A stretch of DNA of 64,000 nt, from NCBI RefSeq assembly GCF_000715075.1, contig NC_134090.1, positions 50,124,722 through 50,188,721 of the forward strand, written 5' to 3'. Position numbers and translations under genes: made by a program. The notes under the pieces are model-generated. The model saw only the letters and a program-made list of their open reading frames with translations. It made no database searches and was not told the origin of the DNA. Of the stretch, positions 10,655-21,997 are shown piece by piece (the stretch's first letter is position 1; each line of letters starts with the position of its first letter). This DNA is from Nicotiana tabacum. Taxonomy: Eukaryota; Streptophyta; Magnoliopsida; Solanales; Solanaceae.

Positions 10655-13064
10655 CTAGCCTTCCTGGGGTTTCCCATTCCCTGAGGTGTCCCCTTCGGAG
10701 ACGTTTGGGTTTTCCCCTTTAAGCTGAGTACCACAGTCAGATTGAGAAGCGGCTTGATGATTCCTTGAGATTGATAAGATACTAGGCTCAATCCACATAT
10801 GGTCATCGATCTGGGGCACAACAACTTCGCTGGGCTCCACACTGAATTCTATCGCCCTGACCGAGTCCAGTATGAGAGAGTCTGTTCGAAGGAGACCATA
10901 AATTGTTCCTTCCGCATCTTGTGGGTTTTTCCTTTTCAGGAGATCTATGGCCTTGTCGATTTCCCTTTTGATGTTGCTGAGTGGTGGAGACGTACTCTTC
11001 TCTGGTGGAGCAGAAAGTGATGGTGTTTGGTAAATTTGGGGATCGATGGTCACAAAGATCTGTTCCGCTGCTGGATCCTCCATTCCCAAGTCTGGGAAGA
11101 ATGGTATTAACGAAAGACTTGGGACATTTGATTGTTGAGCATCATTGGGTCGATGTTTGGTTGCATGTTGTCTTTGTTCAACATCGTCTGCCATAGGCAT
11201 GGTCCAAAGGCAGCCAAAGCCTTGTTCAGTGCTTCCACCATTACCTTCGCTAAGTGTGCCAGATTCTAGACAATCAAGGTCACGGGTTGGTTTACTAGGG
11301 TGAAATTATAGGTTAAACCATGTCCCTGCAGCACTGACTCCAGCCAGGATATTGGTAGGTAGTCCAGTGGTAGTGGTAGTGAGGCCACGAAGGAGGGCGG
11401 TGTTAGTTTTTTTTTCATTTTTGTATTTTTTTTATCTACTACTTTGGGTAATGAGGGGTATTAATTTAGAGGACTGACTCATAATTGTGACATTCGGTGT
11501 CAAATCTTGGTCACTGGAAGAGGCATCAGTTATTGTGCCTAGGGAGGGGCATTCAGAATTAATGAGATATTTTATAGAATGGACGGTGAGTGTCTTTTCA
11601 CCTGAATTTGAGTGTGATTTAAGGTGAGGCACTTGAGTGTTCATGGTGTTTGTTGAGTTTTTCCCATTAGAGATTTCCTCTGAGATAAAGGTAGGGACGC
11701 GTAGGTGATGGTGTAGGGTTGAATTTTTGGGCTGGTAGTCTCCAATTGGGTGAGGGCCCCAATTGGTTGATCGTGACCGGCCCTGCAAAATCCAAAATTG
11801 AGATCTTTTGTGTCAGGGGATAGGCCTAGAGCAAGGGCCTCGTCTTGGGAGGCTAAGTGGGGATCGAGGGTGGAGGGTATGTCAGTTTCCTTGGGCCCCA
11901 TTCCTACCTTATGTTTGGCGTTAGTTTTGGGCTGGGGCCGCGTGGAAGTAGTTGCACGAGAGTGGGGGTGGGGTTCTGTTTATTGATTGGGCCGTTGGAC
12001 TTGCTGTATAATTTTGGACTGGGTTTGCTTGCCTTAGAATTGTACTGTACATCTTTTGTTTGTAGAAACTCACCTGAGTTTGCGTCGAATATGTTTACCT
12101 GGATCCGCTGAGCTTGTGGTGTATGGTGTTGGTTGTTGTTGTTTGATACTCCACTATTCCTCTCTTTCACTTTTTGTTGGTTGGAAGGTAACTGTTTTCC
12201 ATTCATTCTCTTCACCTTGTTTCGTAATTCTTTCTAAAGTCTCTAATGCCTCTTGCGGTGTGGGTGATTCTGTTTTTTTGTAGATGCAATTTCCTTATAT
12301 GTGCCCAATTCTTCCGCAGGTCATACATAATGTGCCTTCCCCTTCATAAATCACTCTTTGTTTGCGGTCTCCAGTTATCACAGATGTTTCCACTGGTGTT
12401 TCCAAGGGTACTTGAATGCATATGCGTGCGTACCTTCCTCTCAGGGTGGAGGAGGTGCATGAGTCTATTTTTAGTAATTTGCCTAGTTTTCTGCCAACCT
12501 TCTCTAGTATTTCTTTGTCGTAAAACTATGTTGGGAGTTGTGGGAGGTGAATCCAGATAGTTGTGGTAGAGAGGATGGCTTTTTATGGTACAAATTTTGG
12601 TTCCCATTTTCGGACTGAAAGGAAATTCCCAGAGACAAACCATGGTCCTAGATGTAGTGCTTTAGCCATATTTTCCTCTAGACTAAATTTGACAATGAAG
12701 AAGTCTCATCCTAGGTCAATCAAGATTAACTGTTCGGATGACTTCCATAAATCAATTAGCTTTGAGCGGAAATATTGGTGTGACATTCTACGTCCAAAGA
12801 TTTTTATGATTATAGAGTAACACCATGGGAGTAAAGGCATTTCCTGTCGTCTTGTGATAGTGGGATTGATCCTTCAATGTTTTTCCCTTTATCATCTTTG
12901 AAGATTGTGGGGGTATCTTCCTCATAGTATTCATTTTGCTGGCTTACCGATTTATCGAGAAACATTTCCTTGTAGGAGTGTGTTGTTGTCTCTTTTATAT
13001 CCATCTGATTGTTCTTTTCCGAAGGTTCCGGCGGTATGAGTGGTGTGATAATGGTTGTATCCAC
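10655..13064 (-). pseudogene. LINE ORF1 (DUF4283 plus CCHC zinc knuckle)
   Basis: The probable start is the ATG at 13064. A DUF4283-type segment lies at about 12820-12570 (with KLIDLWKSSEQ, then an in-frame TGA within DLG-stop-DFFIVKF, then ENMAKALHLGPWFV). It is followed by a zinc knuckle CMTCGRIGHI-stop-GNC at about 12330-12290, itself broken by a TAA. The long polar C-terminal part, in pieces, ends at the TGA/TAG just before 10655, 24 nt ahead of ORF2. ORF1 proteins of plant L1 elements bind the element RNA. The spacing and order support the assignment; many frame breaks rule out function. Confidence 0.7.
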
Positions 13065-13100
13065 AAGAATAAGACCCAGAGAGAATTCTTTTTGAAAGCA

Positions 13101-15115
13101 GAGTTCAAGCTTGGATTAAAAAGCGTAGAGTTTGGTTTCAGCAAAAACATTTATTGTGGACAAAGAAAACATGATTGATATACACCACTACTACCAATCC
13201 ATTGAACGCACTCTTCTGCTAAATTGAGATTACTTTTGTTGTTACTTAGATTCAGGTACAATCTATATATAATTTGGGCGACTGCATTGCATACAACTGT
13301 TCTAACAATTTTATACAATGTTAAGTACAAAGACATGGAGTATTAATTTCCACCAGGTCCATAACGTTAGTTTTGACCAGAACTTAATCTTACTGTTCTT
13401 CACCAAAATCGAGAAGTATTTATGTTTCCACCAATATCTCTTATACTTACATTTACTCTTGTGATTCGAAATATTAGAGTAGAATTGAATCCTCGAATTG
13501 AAAACACGTTAGGTAAAGATATCTTATTAGTCCGTTTAAAAAAGATTGACATATTCATATATTTTTGTTAATGAAATTTTTTTATAGCCACATAAAATGT
13601 TATGACTTGTTTAAAATCACAAGTTTCAAAAGTTTAATTGTTACAGAAGTGTTATGACATATTTAAATCACAAATTTCAAAAATCTTGCTTTTTTTAATT
13701 AAATTTTGTGACAAATCAAACTAAAATACTCCCTCTGTTTCAATGTAGATGACACACTTCCCTTATTAGTTTGTTTAAAAAAGAATGACATATTTCTACA
13801 ATTGAAATTAATTCAACTTTAAATGATTTACTTTTAATGAGAAATTTTTATAACTACACAAATATTATGATCCCACAAAACTTTAATCTCTTAGACTTTT
13901 AAGATCACAAGTTTCAAAAGTCTTAATTCTTTTTCGTTAAACTTTGTGCCGAGCTCCATTGCTAGACTACGAGTAGTATTTTATTGTAGCAGGATGTACA
14001 TGTGGTCAGAGTAATCCAATAAGTTTTCTCAGCAGAAAGCTGGGTATTGTTGGAAAATAATCCAAAAGAGAATAATGAAGTTGCAGCGACAAAGTCTTTT
14101 TCATAATCTACAACTAGTCTATAGTACGTATCCAACTTAACAAAGTACTTGGATTATGGGATAAAAGTTGGACGACAAAACACTGCTAAAAAGTAGGAGG
14201 ACATTGAGAGCCATAGTAAATACAATACAATGTGGTCAGCAACCTAGATTGCACTTTGCACAGCCAGCTTTCCCTATATTAAAAGCAATAATATACACTG
14301 GAATAAAGGCTATCACCATAGACTTAAAACTGGTCTCAAAATTTTGTGAGCTTAGTAGGTAGATATGTGAAGGATGCCACCTTAAAAAGTGATAAGTTTT
14401 TGGACAGTTTTTTAAGATGAATTTTTCAAGTTTTCTACTCACAAATTTTTTATTTTTTCAAGTAAAATAGATGTCCAAATATAATTTCAACTTCCAAAAA
14501 TTATATTTCATCTTATCTTCCAAAATTCTTTTTTTCAAATTTTAACGAGATCTATGTCCAAATACTAGTTGATAATATGTATTCTCTTTGTTTAGGTTAT
14601 GTGACAATATCTTTTTATTAATTTTTATTTTTAGAAATTACATTGGCAACGGCATGCCTTTACTACTATAGAAATGTCATAACATTTTTAAAATCACAAA
14701 TTATAAAAATAATTTAAATATCTATACTTATAAAAAACTAAATTTATTTTACCTTAAAGGTCCTTTAAAATTTTAAATATTTTATCCTTTTACGATAAAT
14801 TCACTTTTTTCTTCCGATTTGACCGAAGGTTTACCCAATTTAAAAACCGGTAAAAGTCAAAAGAGAAGGAGAATTAAAAAGGTGATCAACTTAACACCTA
14901 ATTCCCTCTCCATAGGATCTCAAGGCATAGTAGCAGCAGCAGTAGACTCAGTAAAAAAAAATACAGTGAATTTCTATTGCTTATATGCAGTGATGGAGGA
15001 GTAGGCCTTGTATTTTCCTTTGTCTCAATCTCCCATTCTCCATTAACTACTCTGGCATAGCTTTTCTACTTTTTAAGGACAAAGACAAAGCAAAATATAG
15101 AGAAAAAGAAAGAAA
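13101..15115 (+). other. Spacer upstream of the SOSEKI gene
   Basis: AT-rich, with no supportable gene. It holds two adjacent copies of a CTCCCTCTGTTTCAA-type dispersed repeat (about 13500-13735 and 13731-13970) and a third partial copy near 14575-14760. It also has a degenerate TTTGGACAT/ATGTCCAAAT region at about 14390-14570. The 5' UTR and promoter of the SOSEKI gene should lie in the last few hundred bases, including the purine-rich 15075-15115, but no TATA box was clear enough to call. Confidence 0.5.
13500..13975 (+). repeat. Two tandem copies of a dispersed CTCCCTCTGTTTCAA repeat
   Basis: Both copies contain a TTTAAAAAAGAATGACATATT-like block, then a block with TATAACYACACAAATATTATG-like sequence, and end in ATCACAAGTTTCAAAAGTCT. 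The start CTCCCTCTGT resembles Stowaway-type termini. The same family is seen in SOSEKI intron 4 at 18163-18400. No clean terminal repeats or TA duplications were resolved. Confidence 0.5.
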
Positions 15116-18100
15116 ATGGAGGTTGGGAATGGAAGAAGAATATGCAGAGAGAATAGCCCAGAAAGAGAAAGAGGGAAATCACAAAGCAGCAGAAGATCAG
15201 TGATCAGACCAAGTTTCAGAAAGGTTCAAGTTGTGTATTACTTATCAAGAAATGGGCAACTTGAACATCCTCATTACATGGAAGTCACTCATCTTGCTCA
15301 TCAACAACTTCGCTTGAAAGGTCACTATATATTTCTTCCGTTCATTTATTTTTTTCTTTCTTGATTTATTGGTGTTATATTCGCTGTGAAATAAATGGAA
15401 TGGAATGCAAATTTTGCACAGATGTGATTGATAGGCTTACCATCTTGAGAGGTAGAGGCCTGCCTTCACTCTATTCTTGGTCTTGCAAAAGGTAAATGCC
15501 CTTTCTTCATCTACACTTCCTGTTTTTTCTCCTCGTTTAACGAATGCTGAGCTCCATATAGATTTAGTTGAAACTTTGAAAAAGAAGTTCTTAAAATTGT
15601 TTTGAAAAATTATTTTTAGAAGTTAAAGTTATGTTTGTACATGTATTTAATTTGAAAAAAGAAAATTTAAAGTTTCGTGAGAGGGAAAAAAATCACCCAA
15701 AACTGCCTAACCCAATTTTTGTGAACTCAATTTTTTTTTTCTTTCAAAAATTAGGTATATTCCTTGAACAAATAATATTTCATTTTTTTTTAAAAAGAGA
15801 TAGCCAAAATCTATGGCCAAATGGGACCTAAAAATCTTTAACACAGTGATGGATGAAATTACCAAATGTGAAAAAGGGAAGAGTTCATGCATATTAGAAG
15901 AAAAAATATCATATTTGAAATTTATGCCAAATTAAAATATTGAACTGAGCTTAGTTCAAAATATAAAATATTAAATGAATAGAAGATTAATGAGATTATC
16001 TTTCTTTTCTTCTTTTGTGCTTACATTTTTAGCTTAGAATGAAGATGGTTATGTAGGTCATAAGGTATTTGTAGAGAAAATCTGAGGTGAGTTTATAGAA
16101 ATAGATTCGTGCTTAAGTAAATGAAAATTGATAGCTGATAATTAATTAGCATGATGTAACAAATAAGAGTTACTCTTATCACCCTACTAATTTTTAGTAT
16201 TTGTCCGTTTCTTTATTTTTTTACACTATTTTTTACTGTGGTTATTTAAGTGGGCGATTGGACATAAGAAATGTAAAATTCCAAGAAAAAGTGAAAAGAA
16301 ATTTCTAGTGAAAGCTGTGTTTGGACATAATTCTTATGGCCAAACACTGATTTAGGAAAGAAGTGATTTTTTTTTTTTATGTCCAAACAGGCTCTAAATA
16401 CTGCTAAGATGGTAATTAACTTTGTAGGAGTTACAAGAATGGCTATGTGTGGAATGACTTGGCTGAAAATGATTTCATCTGCCCTTCTGAAGGCGCTGAG
16501 TATGTTCTCAAAGGTTCTGAGATTATTGAAGGTTCCACAGGTAATTACTCCCCACTCCCTTATCTTCAATCAAATTATTTTTTACGAAAAAAACATGAAT
16601 CAAAATTCCACTCCTGATTTTATCAATAATTTATTGGACAGTTTCAGAAATTCATGTAATTTTTTAACCCTATGTTATTGTATACATGTTCAAAAATTGT
16701 TACTATAGTATATAAGTAAGTGAATTTCATGAAACTTTTTCCTTTTTTTTTGGTTTTATTCTAAAAACGAATTTGTCGTTCAGAAAAATTTCAGCAACTT
16801 CAGTCCCCACAACTGAGAAACACTTGCCAACAAATTCAAGAGTCAAACTTCCTGCCAAAACGCAAATCAGTAGGTTCAAAACGACATACAGAGGCAGAAA
16901 TTGTTCAGAACAACGTTCATTACCTAGACGAAAATATTGAAGAAGAATATGAAGAGAAATCAAGTTACAGTACTAGCTCCACCACACCCAATTCCACATG
17001 CTCTAGAGGCGTTTGCACTGATGATCAAAACGAGTTAATCCAACCAATTACTCGGAAAAATCCTACCGACTTAACTCACACCAACTCGTTATCTCCTCCT
17101 TCAGCAATATCCTCTTCACTTTCAGACAAGCCCATTAATAATGAAATTACCAACACGTCCAAGCGGTTCGAAGATGGTGACCCGGTTGCCTCCGAGTCAT
17201 TACTGAGTAGAAACTCGGTCCTCTTTCAACTCATCTCCTGCGGAGGCTCAGTGTCGTTTAGGGGAAAGACTGAGCCAACAATTGTGAAGCAACCTCCGCC
17301 GTCGCCACCGTGCACGGTGGTGGTGGCTAGGAAGAGTAGCAGCAGTAGTAGTGCTAGTTTTCATAAAGGGGTTTTGTGTAAAGTGGCGGCGAAGAATTTA
17401 GAGATGAATGAGGTGGAAGAGATCAAGTACATGTCGGAGAATCCACGATTTGGGAATTTGCAGTCGGAGGAGAAGGAATATTTCAGTGGGAGCATTGTTG
17501 AATCAATGACGATGGAGGAACGAACAGCTCAAGTTGGACCACACTTGAAGAAATCATCTTCCTATAACGAAGAAAGGTATTTTCTAAAAATTACTTTTTA
17601 TTCTTTGCAAGTCTTACCCTCCCTCGCAACTTTCTAAATTTACAAATAATTTAATTTAAATTTTATTATATCTTAATAAGAAATTTTTTAGTAATACAAA
17701 TATTATGGAATAATTAAAATCACCCGTTTCAAAAGAAAAATTCTCCATAATAACATATACTATATTATGGTATAGGTAAATATCACAAATTTTATAAGTC
17801 TATATTTTCTTCTTAATTTTCGTACATATTCAAATTTAAGTACGTAAAATTAAATGATGAGTACTATTTAATAAGGGCCCGTTTGGCCTTTTTTTTTTTT
17901 TTTTTTTACTTTTTTCAGAATCACTGTTAGACCACGAAAATTCAAAATCCAACTTAAAGTTGAATTCCGGAATTTGAAAAATTCCAAAGCTAATATGACT
18001 CCAACTCACTCAAAAACATTCAAAAATAATTTTAATTTGTAGTCATATCCAAACACAACTCCAAAGTTTAAATACCATTTTCAACATGAAAATGAATTTT

Positions 18101-18710
18101 ACTTTTTTCCGAAATTCACAATTCTTATGTCCAAACACCCACTAAATGTAAGGTTATACTACTCCATCTGTTCCAGTTTATGTGAACCTATTTTCTTTTT
18201 GGTCCGTTCCAAAAAAAATGAACCCTTTCTAAATTTGGGAACAATTTAGCTTAAAGTTACAACTCTATCCTTAATGAAAAACTTTTATAACCACACAAAT
18301 ACTCTAGGTTCCATTTGGACTTGTTTAGGATCACAAATTTCAAAAGTCTTTATTTTTTCTTAAACTCCGTGCTCAGTTTACTGAATAGTTTGCAAAAACT
18401 TTTTACTACAATGCTACTTTAAAAGTTTTTAAAAAGGTTACCTTTTACAATTCAGTAAAGATAACAGTAAACAAGCTTCTGAGGCTTTTAATATTTGGGT
18501 GACAAAGTGTCTACTTTAATTTGAAGTTAATGTTGGTTAAGTGTATAGCATATAAATTGACGTGACTTTGCTTTATAACTGGGCAGGAGCTCAAAGGCAG
18601 GACTGAGAGTAGTCGCAGAAGCAGAAGATGAGGAATTGAAGAAGGAAAAGGCTGTAAAAGGAAAATGCATTCCAAGGAAAAAGTCTTCCTCTAAACAGTC
18701 CAGAAAATGA
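15116..18710 (+). CDS. SOK: SOSEKI family protein (DUF966, DIX-like domain), five exons
   Basis: Exons 15116-15320, 15422-15491, 16428-16540, 16784-17576 and 18587-18710 join in frame with GT..AG introns and give 435 codons including TGA. The N-terminal DIX-like domain is plain: [20 protein letters not shown] (exon 1), [20 protein letters not shown] (exon 2), [19 protein letters not shown] and [10 protein letters not shown] (exon 3). Exon 4 is long and polar, with the family motifs LFQLISCGG and [14 protein letters not shown]; exon 5 ends in a basic Lys/Ser tail. Known role of the family: membrane-associated polar proteins that polymerise through the DIX-like domain at cell corners and edges. 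It is the only intact host gene here and shows no disabling change. Which SOSEKI paralogue it is cannot be said. Confidence 0.9.
16250..16394. mobile_element. Tourist-like MITE in SOSEKI intron 2
   Basis: 145 bp flanked by TAA on both sides (16247-16249, 16395-16397). Imperfect terminal inverted repeats: GTGGGCGATTGGACATAAG at the left and, read inward from the right, GAGCCTGTTTGGACATAAA. A 3-bp TAA duplication fits PIF/Harbinger-derived MITEs. It lies just 33 bp upstream of exon 3. Confidence 0.6.
17875..18142. mobile_element. Tourist-like MITE in SOSEKI intron 4
   Basis: 268 bp flanked by TAA (17872-17874, 18143-18145), with ends GGGCCCGTTTGGCC and, read inward from the right, GTGGGTGTTTGGAC. 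It is similar in its ends to the smaller element in intron 2, and a T-homopolymer run sits just inside the left end. Confidence 0.6.
18163..18400 (+). repeat. CTCCATCTGTTCCAGTTTATGTG-type dispersed repeat in intron 4
   Basis: It shares its internal blocks (TAACCACACAAATACT, GATCACAAATTTCAAAAGTC and a CCGTGCTCAG end) with the repeats at 13500-13975. Terminal inverted repeats were not resolved, so this is called a repeat and not a full element. Confidence 0.45.
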
Positions 18711-18983
18711 CCTTTCTTCTGTTTTATTCAGCAATTTAAAAGCTGTTCTTGGTGGGGTTTAACTAGAAACTTCAATTCATAGTATGTAGTAGTGTTTTTA
18801 ATTAAACTTTTCCCTCCTCAACCCCCGGCCCCTTTCTTTCCCCTTTCAGTAGAGATGCAAAAAAATAGTTAGATTTATTAGATGTTGTTGAACTCTTCAA
18901 AGTTCAAACCCATACGATTTTACTGGTTAGCTCGGGCATCTATAAAACCAATTTCTGCACTAGCATCTTTGCACTCAAATAAC
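18711..18983 (+). other. Short spacer between SOSEKI and the Tat element
   Basis: It contains the presumed 3' UTR of the SOSEKI gene. No other gene or clear polyadenylation signal was recognised. Confidence 0.4.
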
Positions 18984-18988
18984 CATAT
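18984..18988. repeat. Target-site duplication, left (CATAT)
   Basis: CATAT immediately precedes the left LTR, and the same five bases follow the right LTR at 29925-29929. Confidence 0.9.
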
Positions 18989-19572
18989 TGTATTGGGGAA
19001 AATCAAGTTAACATTTGGAATTAATTATGTGCTGACATGTCAAGACACGTGGATCAATGGAAGAATGACAGCTGGCAAAGAGTATTCAAAGAGCCGCGAG
19101 CCTTAACAGGCACGGGCAAAGATTCAAGAAAACAAGAGGAACGGTTACTCGAATCTCTTGATGATTTGAGGAGACATCGGAGGAATGAACCTAGTTAGCA
19201 AAAAGTACCAATACGTATTATCTGTAATTAATGAGCATAAATGATGGGAAACGTTATAGAATCTTCACGAAACAGTTACGATTGACAATTATAACGCTAC
19301 ATTAATGCCATTAATTACTCATAATGGCTCTATTATGAGAGGAAAGAAACGTAGTACTTAGAAATAGCTATAAAAGAAGAGAAATAACATTTGTATTGGG
19401 ACACGGATTATTATTGGAATACACTGATTTACCTTGCTTTATTTTACTTACTCGACTACATTTCAATTCAAATCTTCTTTTTCATTACATTATTGTTTCT
19501 TATTTGATTATCAGTAACCCGAGTTCTTCTAAAATTAAGTTTTGACCAAAATTTTTATTTTCTAGTTAAACA
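18989..19572 (+). repeat. 5' LTR of the Tat element
   Basis: 584 bp with TG...CA ends, matching 29340-29924 almost base for base. It starts 279 bp after the SOSEKI stop codon. Confidence 0.95.
19369..19376 (+). promoter_or_regulatory. TATA box of the Tat 5' LTR
   Basis: TATAAAAG within AGAAATAGCTATAAAAGAAG, about 380 bp into the LTR and conserved in the 3' LTR at 29720-29727. It is the likely start of sense transcription of the element. Confidence 0.6.
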
Positions 19573-19573
19573 A

Positions 19574-19594
19574 ATTGATTTCGTTGCTAGGAAT
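19574..19594 (+). other. Primer-binding site, Asp-tRNA-like, degenerate
   Basis: ATTGATTTCGTTGCTAGGAA just after the LTR resembles the TTGGCGCCGTTGCCGGGGA-type site used by many plant gypsy elements. The differences are mostly C-to-T and G-to-A, as expected from decay of methylated DNA. Confidence 0.5.
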
Positions 19595-19640
19595 ATGATA
19601 ATCTTTTACTTGCTAAATCGACTCTTTTGTCAAAATAATC

Positions 19641-21058
19641 ATGTCGAATGTCAACGACAACAACCAACAAAATTTACAATATCAAGAAAATCAGCAACAT
19701 CAGGAGAATCAACAAGATGAAGGAACTCCAGTTCCATCGCAACGAAACTCTCCTCGACAATCCCGAGAGGGGACTCCTGACGGATCTGAATCAAATACGA
19801 ATGAGCAGTTTGAAAATAATCAAGCAATTGATGAAGCTTTGAAAAAAATTAATCGCCCAACAAGTCAGTAATGCTCTTCAGGTTTTTGCTAACCAACTGC
19901 CACGTGCTACATCACCAACACCAACTCCAAATAATAACACCGTGAAAAATTCTCACTCAGGACTCGTTAACTCGTGCAGTGGAGGAACTCCTAGCGAATC
20001 TCGTGATGGAGGATCAGGTAACCCAGTCAATTCTGATTACAAAATTTAGTACTAACTTTACAGAAACAGCTAAATGAGCAGAGCGATCGCATATAGCAGA
20101 TACCTGGAGTACCGCCTGTAATCAAAGGAATAGATATGGACAAATATTCTCAACAACCTTGGAAATCAAGTATCGCTCATTTACCAATTCCAAAGAAATT
20201 CAAGATGCCCGATATTCTGAAATATGATGGAACAACTGATCCACGGGATCATGTAACCGAATTTACAACCGGTATAAAGGGCAATGACTTGACCAAGCAA
20301 GAAATTGAATCAGTATTGATCAAAAAATTCGGAGAAACGCTCACGAATGGAGCATAACATGGTACTCTCTTTTACCTGAAAATTCTACAGATTCTTTTGC
20401 TGAGCTTGCAGATTCGTTTATCAAAGCACACTCGGGAGCTCAAAAAGTTGAAAAAGAATGGAGGACATTTTCAAAATAAAACAAGGAGATACGGAGCTGC
20501 TTAGAGAATTCGTAGACAGATTCCAGCGTAGGAGGATGATGTTGCCACGTGTACCTGATAACTGGGCGGCTATGGACTTTGCCAGTAATCTAAATGAAAA
20601 AAGCTCAGAAGCCACGAGGAGACTCAAGGAAAGTTTACGAGAATTTCCAGTAACAACTTGGAATGATGTTTATAATAGATACAACACAAAGCTGCGGATA
20701 GAGGAAGATACTATCATTCAGTCTCGCAAAGATGAAAGGGTGAGTTCAAGACGAGTTGAAACTGAAAAAAGGTCAGGTAAAAATAGGTATGAGCCTTACA
20801 TGGGACCAGCAGGATGGGACTCGCGTTCAAAACAGGAAAACCCAAGGTATGATCATAGATCATAGATCGGAAAAGAACGAAACACGCGAGATGCACGAGA
20901 TGATGACAGAAGCTCGAAGACAAAGATCGGTGGTTACAGTTTAAATGTTAGCACATCCGAGTTGGTGGCTATTTCAAGGAGCATGGGAGACAAGGTACGG
21001 TGGCCGAAGGAAATGAGAGTTTCACAACGATCACGGTCACAAAACGGCGGATTGTAGA
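19641..21058 (+). pseudogene. Tat Gag (broken)
   Basis: An N-terminal Gln/Asn-rich part starts at the ATG at 19641 and hits a TAA at about 19869. The Gag capsid core resumes at 20136 (FKMPDILKYDGTTDPRDHV, KGNDLT, KKFGETLTNGA) and is shifted at about 20350. It continues at 20458 (DIFKIKQGDTELLREFVDRF, WAAMDF, TTWNDVYNRYNTKLR) and is shifted again near 20865. The nucleocapsid end keeps only a trace of the zinc knuckle (HNDHGHKTADC at about 21027), because the first Cys part appears to be deleted. Confidence 0.8.
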
Positions 21059-21745
21059 TTGTTGCAAGGTGAAGTAGAACATTTATTAAAACAAGGGTAT
21101 TTAACTGAATTGTTTAGTGAAAAGAGAAAGCAAGCATATATAAAGAATAGGCAGGAGACACCAAAACCTCATTTACCAAAAAAAAAAACAGTTAATGTCA
21201 TAAGTGGAGAAGAGAAGATCAATGGCGTAACATACACAGCAGCAAAGAAAGTGTCAAAAATTACAGTTACCCACGGGAAGCGAGTTCGACAGGTTCTGGA
21301 AGAAGATAGTATTACATTTGATGATGCAGATGCAGATGGCGTGCTAACCTCGCATAATGATGCATTGGTAATATCTTTACTTGTACATGATACTAATATA
21401 AAATAAGTTTTGATTGATCCAGGTAGTTCCGTGAATATCATTCTGTTAAGAGTGGTAAACGAGACGCAAGCCGATGATAAGCTGATACCCAAGGCACACA
21501 CCTTGTCTGGTTTTGACAATTCGAGCGTCATAACAAAATGGGAGATAATACTCACCACATTCGCAGAAGGAATAGTCAAAGATACCAAATTTCAGGTAGT
21601 AGAAATGGATATGACTTACAATATGATTCTCGGCAGACCATGGATTCACGAAATGGACGTTGCTCCATCTACCTTACATCAAGTTATCAAGTTTCCATCA
21701 CAATGGGGAATACGGCAAATCCATAGTGACCAACAAGCTTCATGA
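21059..21745 (+). pseudogene. Tat retropepsin-like protease region
   Basis: It contains GVTYTAAKKVSK and ALVISLLVHD, then a TAA at 21404-21406, and then the aspartic protease site LIDPGSSVNII at about 21411. A flap/psi-loop region with NMILGRPWIH follows. The stop falls a few codons before the active site. The family cleaves the Gag-Pol polyprotein. Confidence 0.75.
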
Positions 21746-21997
21746 AGCATTAATTCCGTGGCAGATTCAAACGCAAAAAGTGACAAAAAATAGCAATCAC
21801 AGAATTCAGTTGAGGACGCAGTAACACGAACCTCAACTGAAGATGGGCAAACTGATGTAGACTTGAGACCCGATACTATTCAAGAACTAGAAGAAAATGA
21901 AAATATCAAAACAACGATCGCGGAACTGGAAGCTGTAGTACTATTTGTACATTAGTCGGACAGAAAAGTCTACATTGGAACCAACCTCAGCCCAAAG

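Larger units (their letters stand above)
6717..13100 (-). mobile_element. L1-like LINE, interrupted by the copia element
   Basis: A non-LTR retrotransposon on the minus strand: an ORF1 with DUF4283 and a zinc knuckle, a 24-nt gap, and then ORF2 with endonuclease, reverse transcriptase, zf-RVT and RNase H. The 3' end, poly(A) and target duplication are not seen because the RNase H frame is cut by the copia LTR at 6716 and the far side is not in the window. Many stops and frameshifts show an old copy. The 5' end is uncertain to within about 100 bp. Confidence 0.85.
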
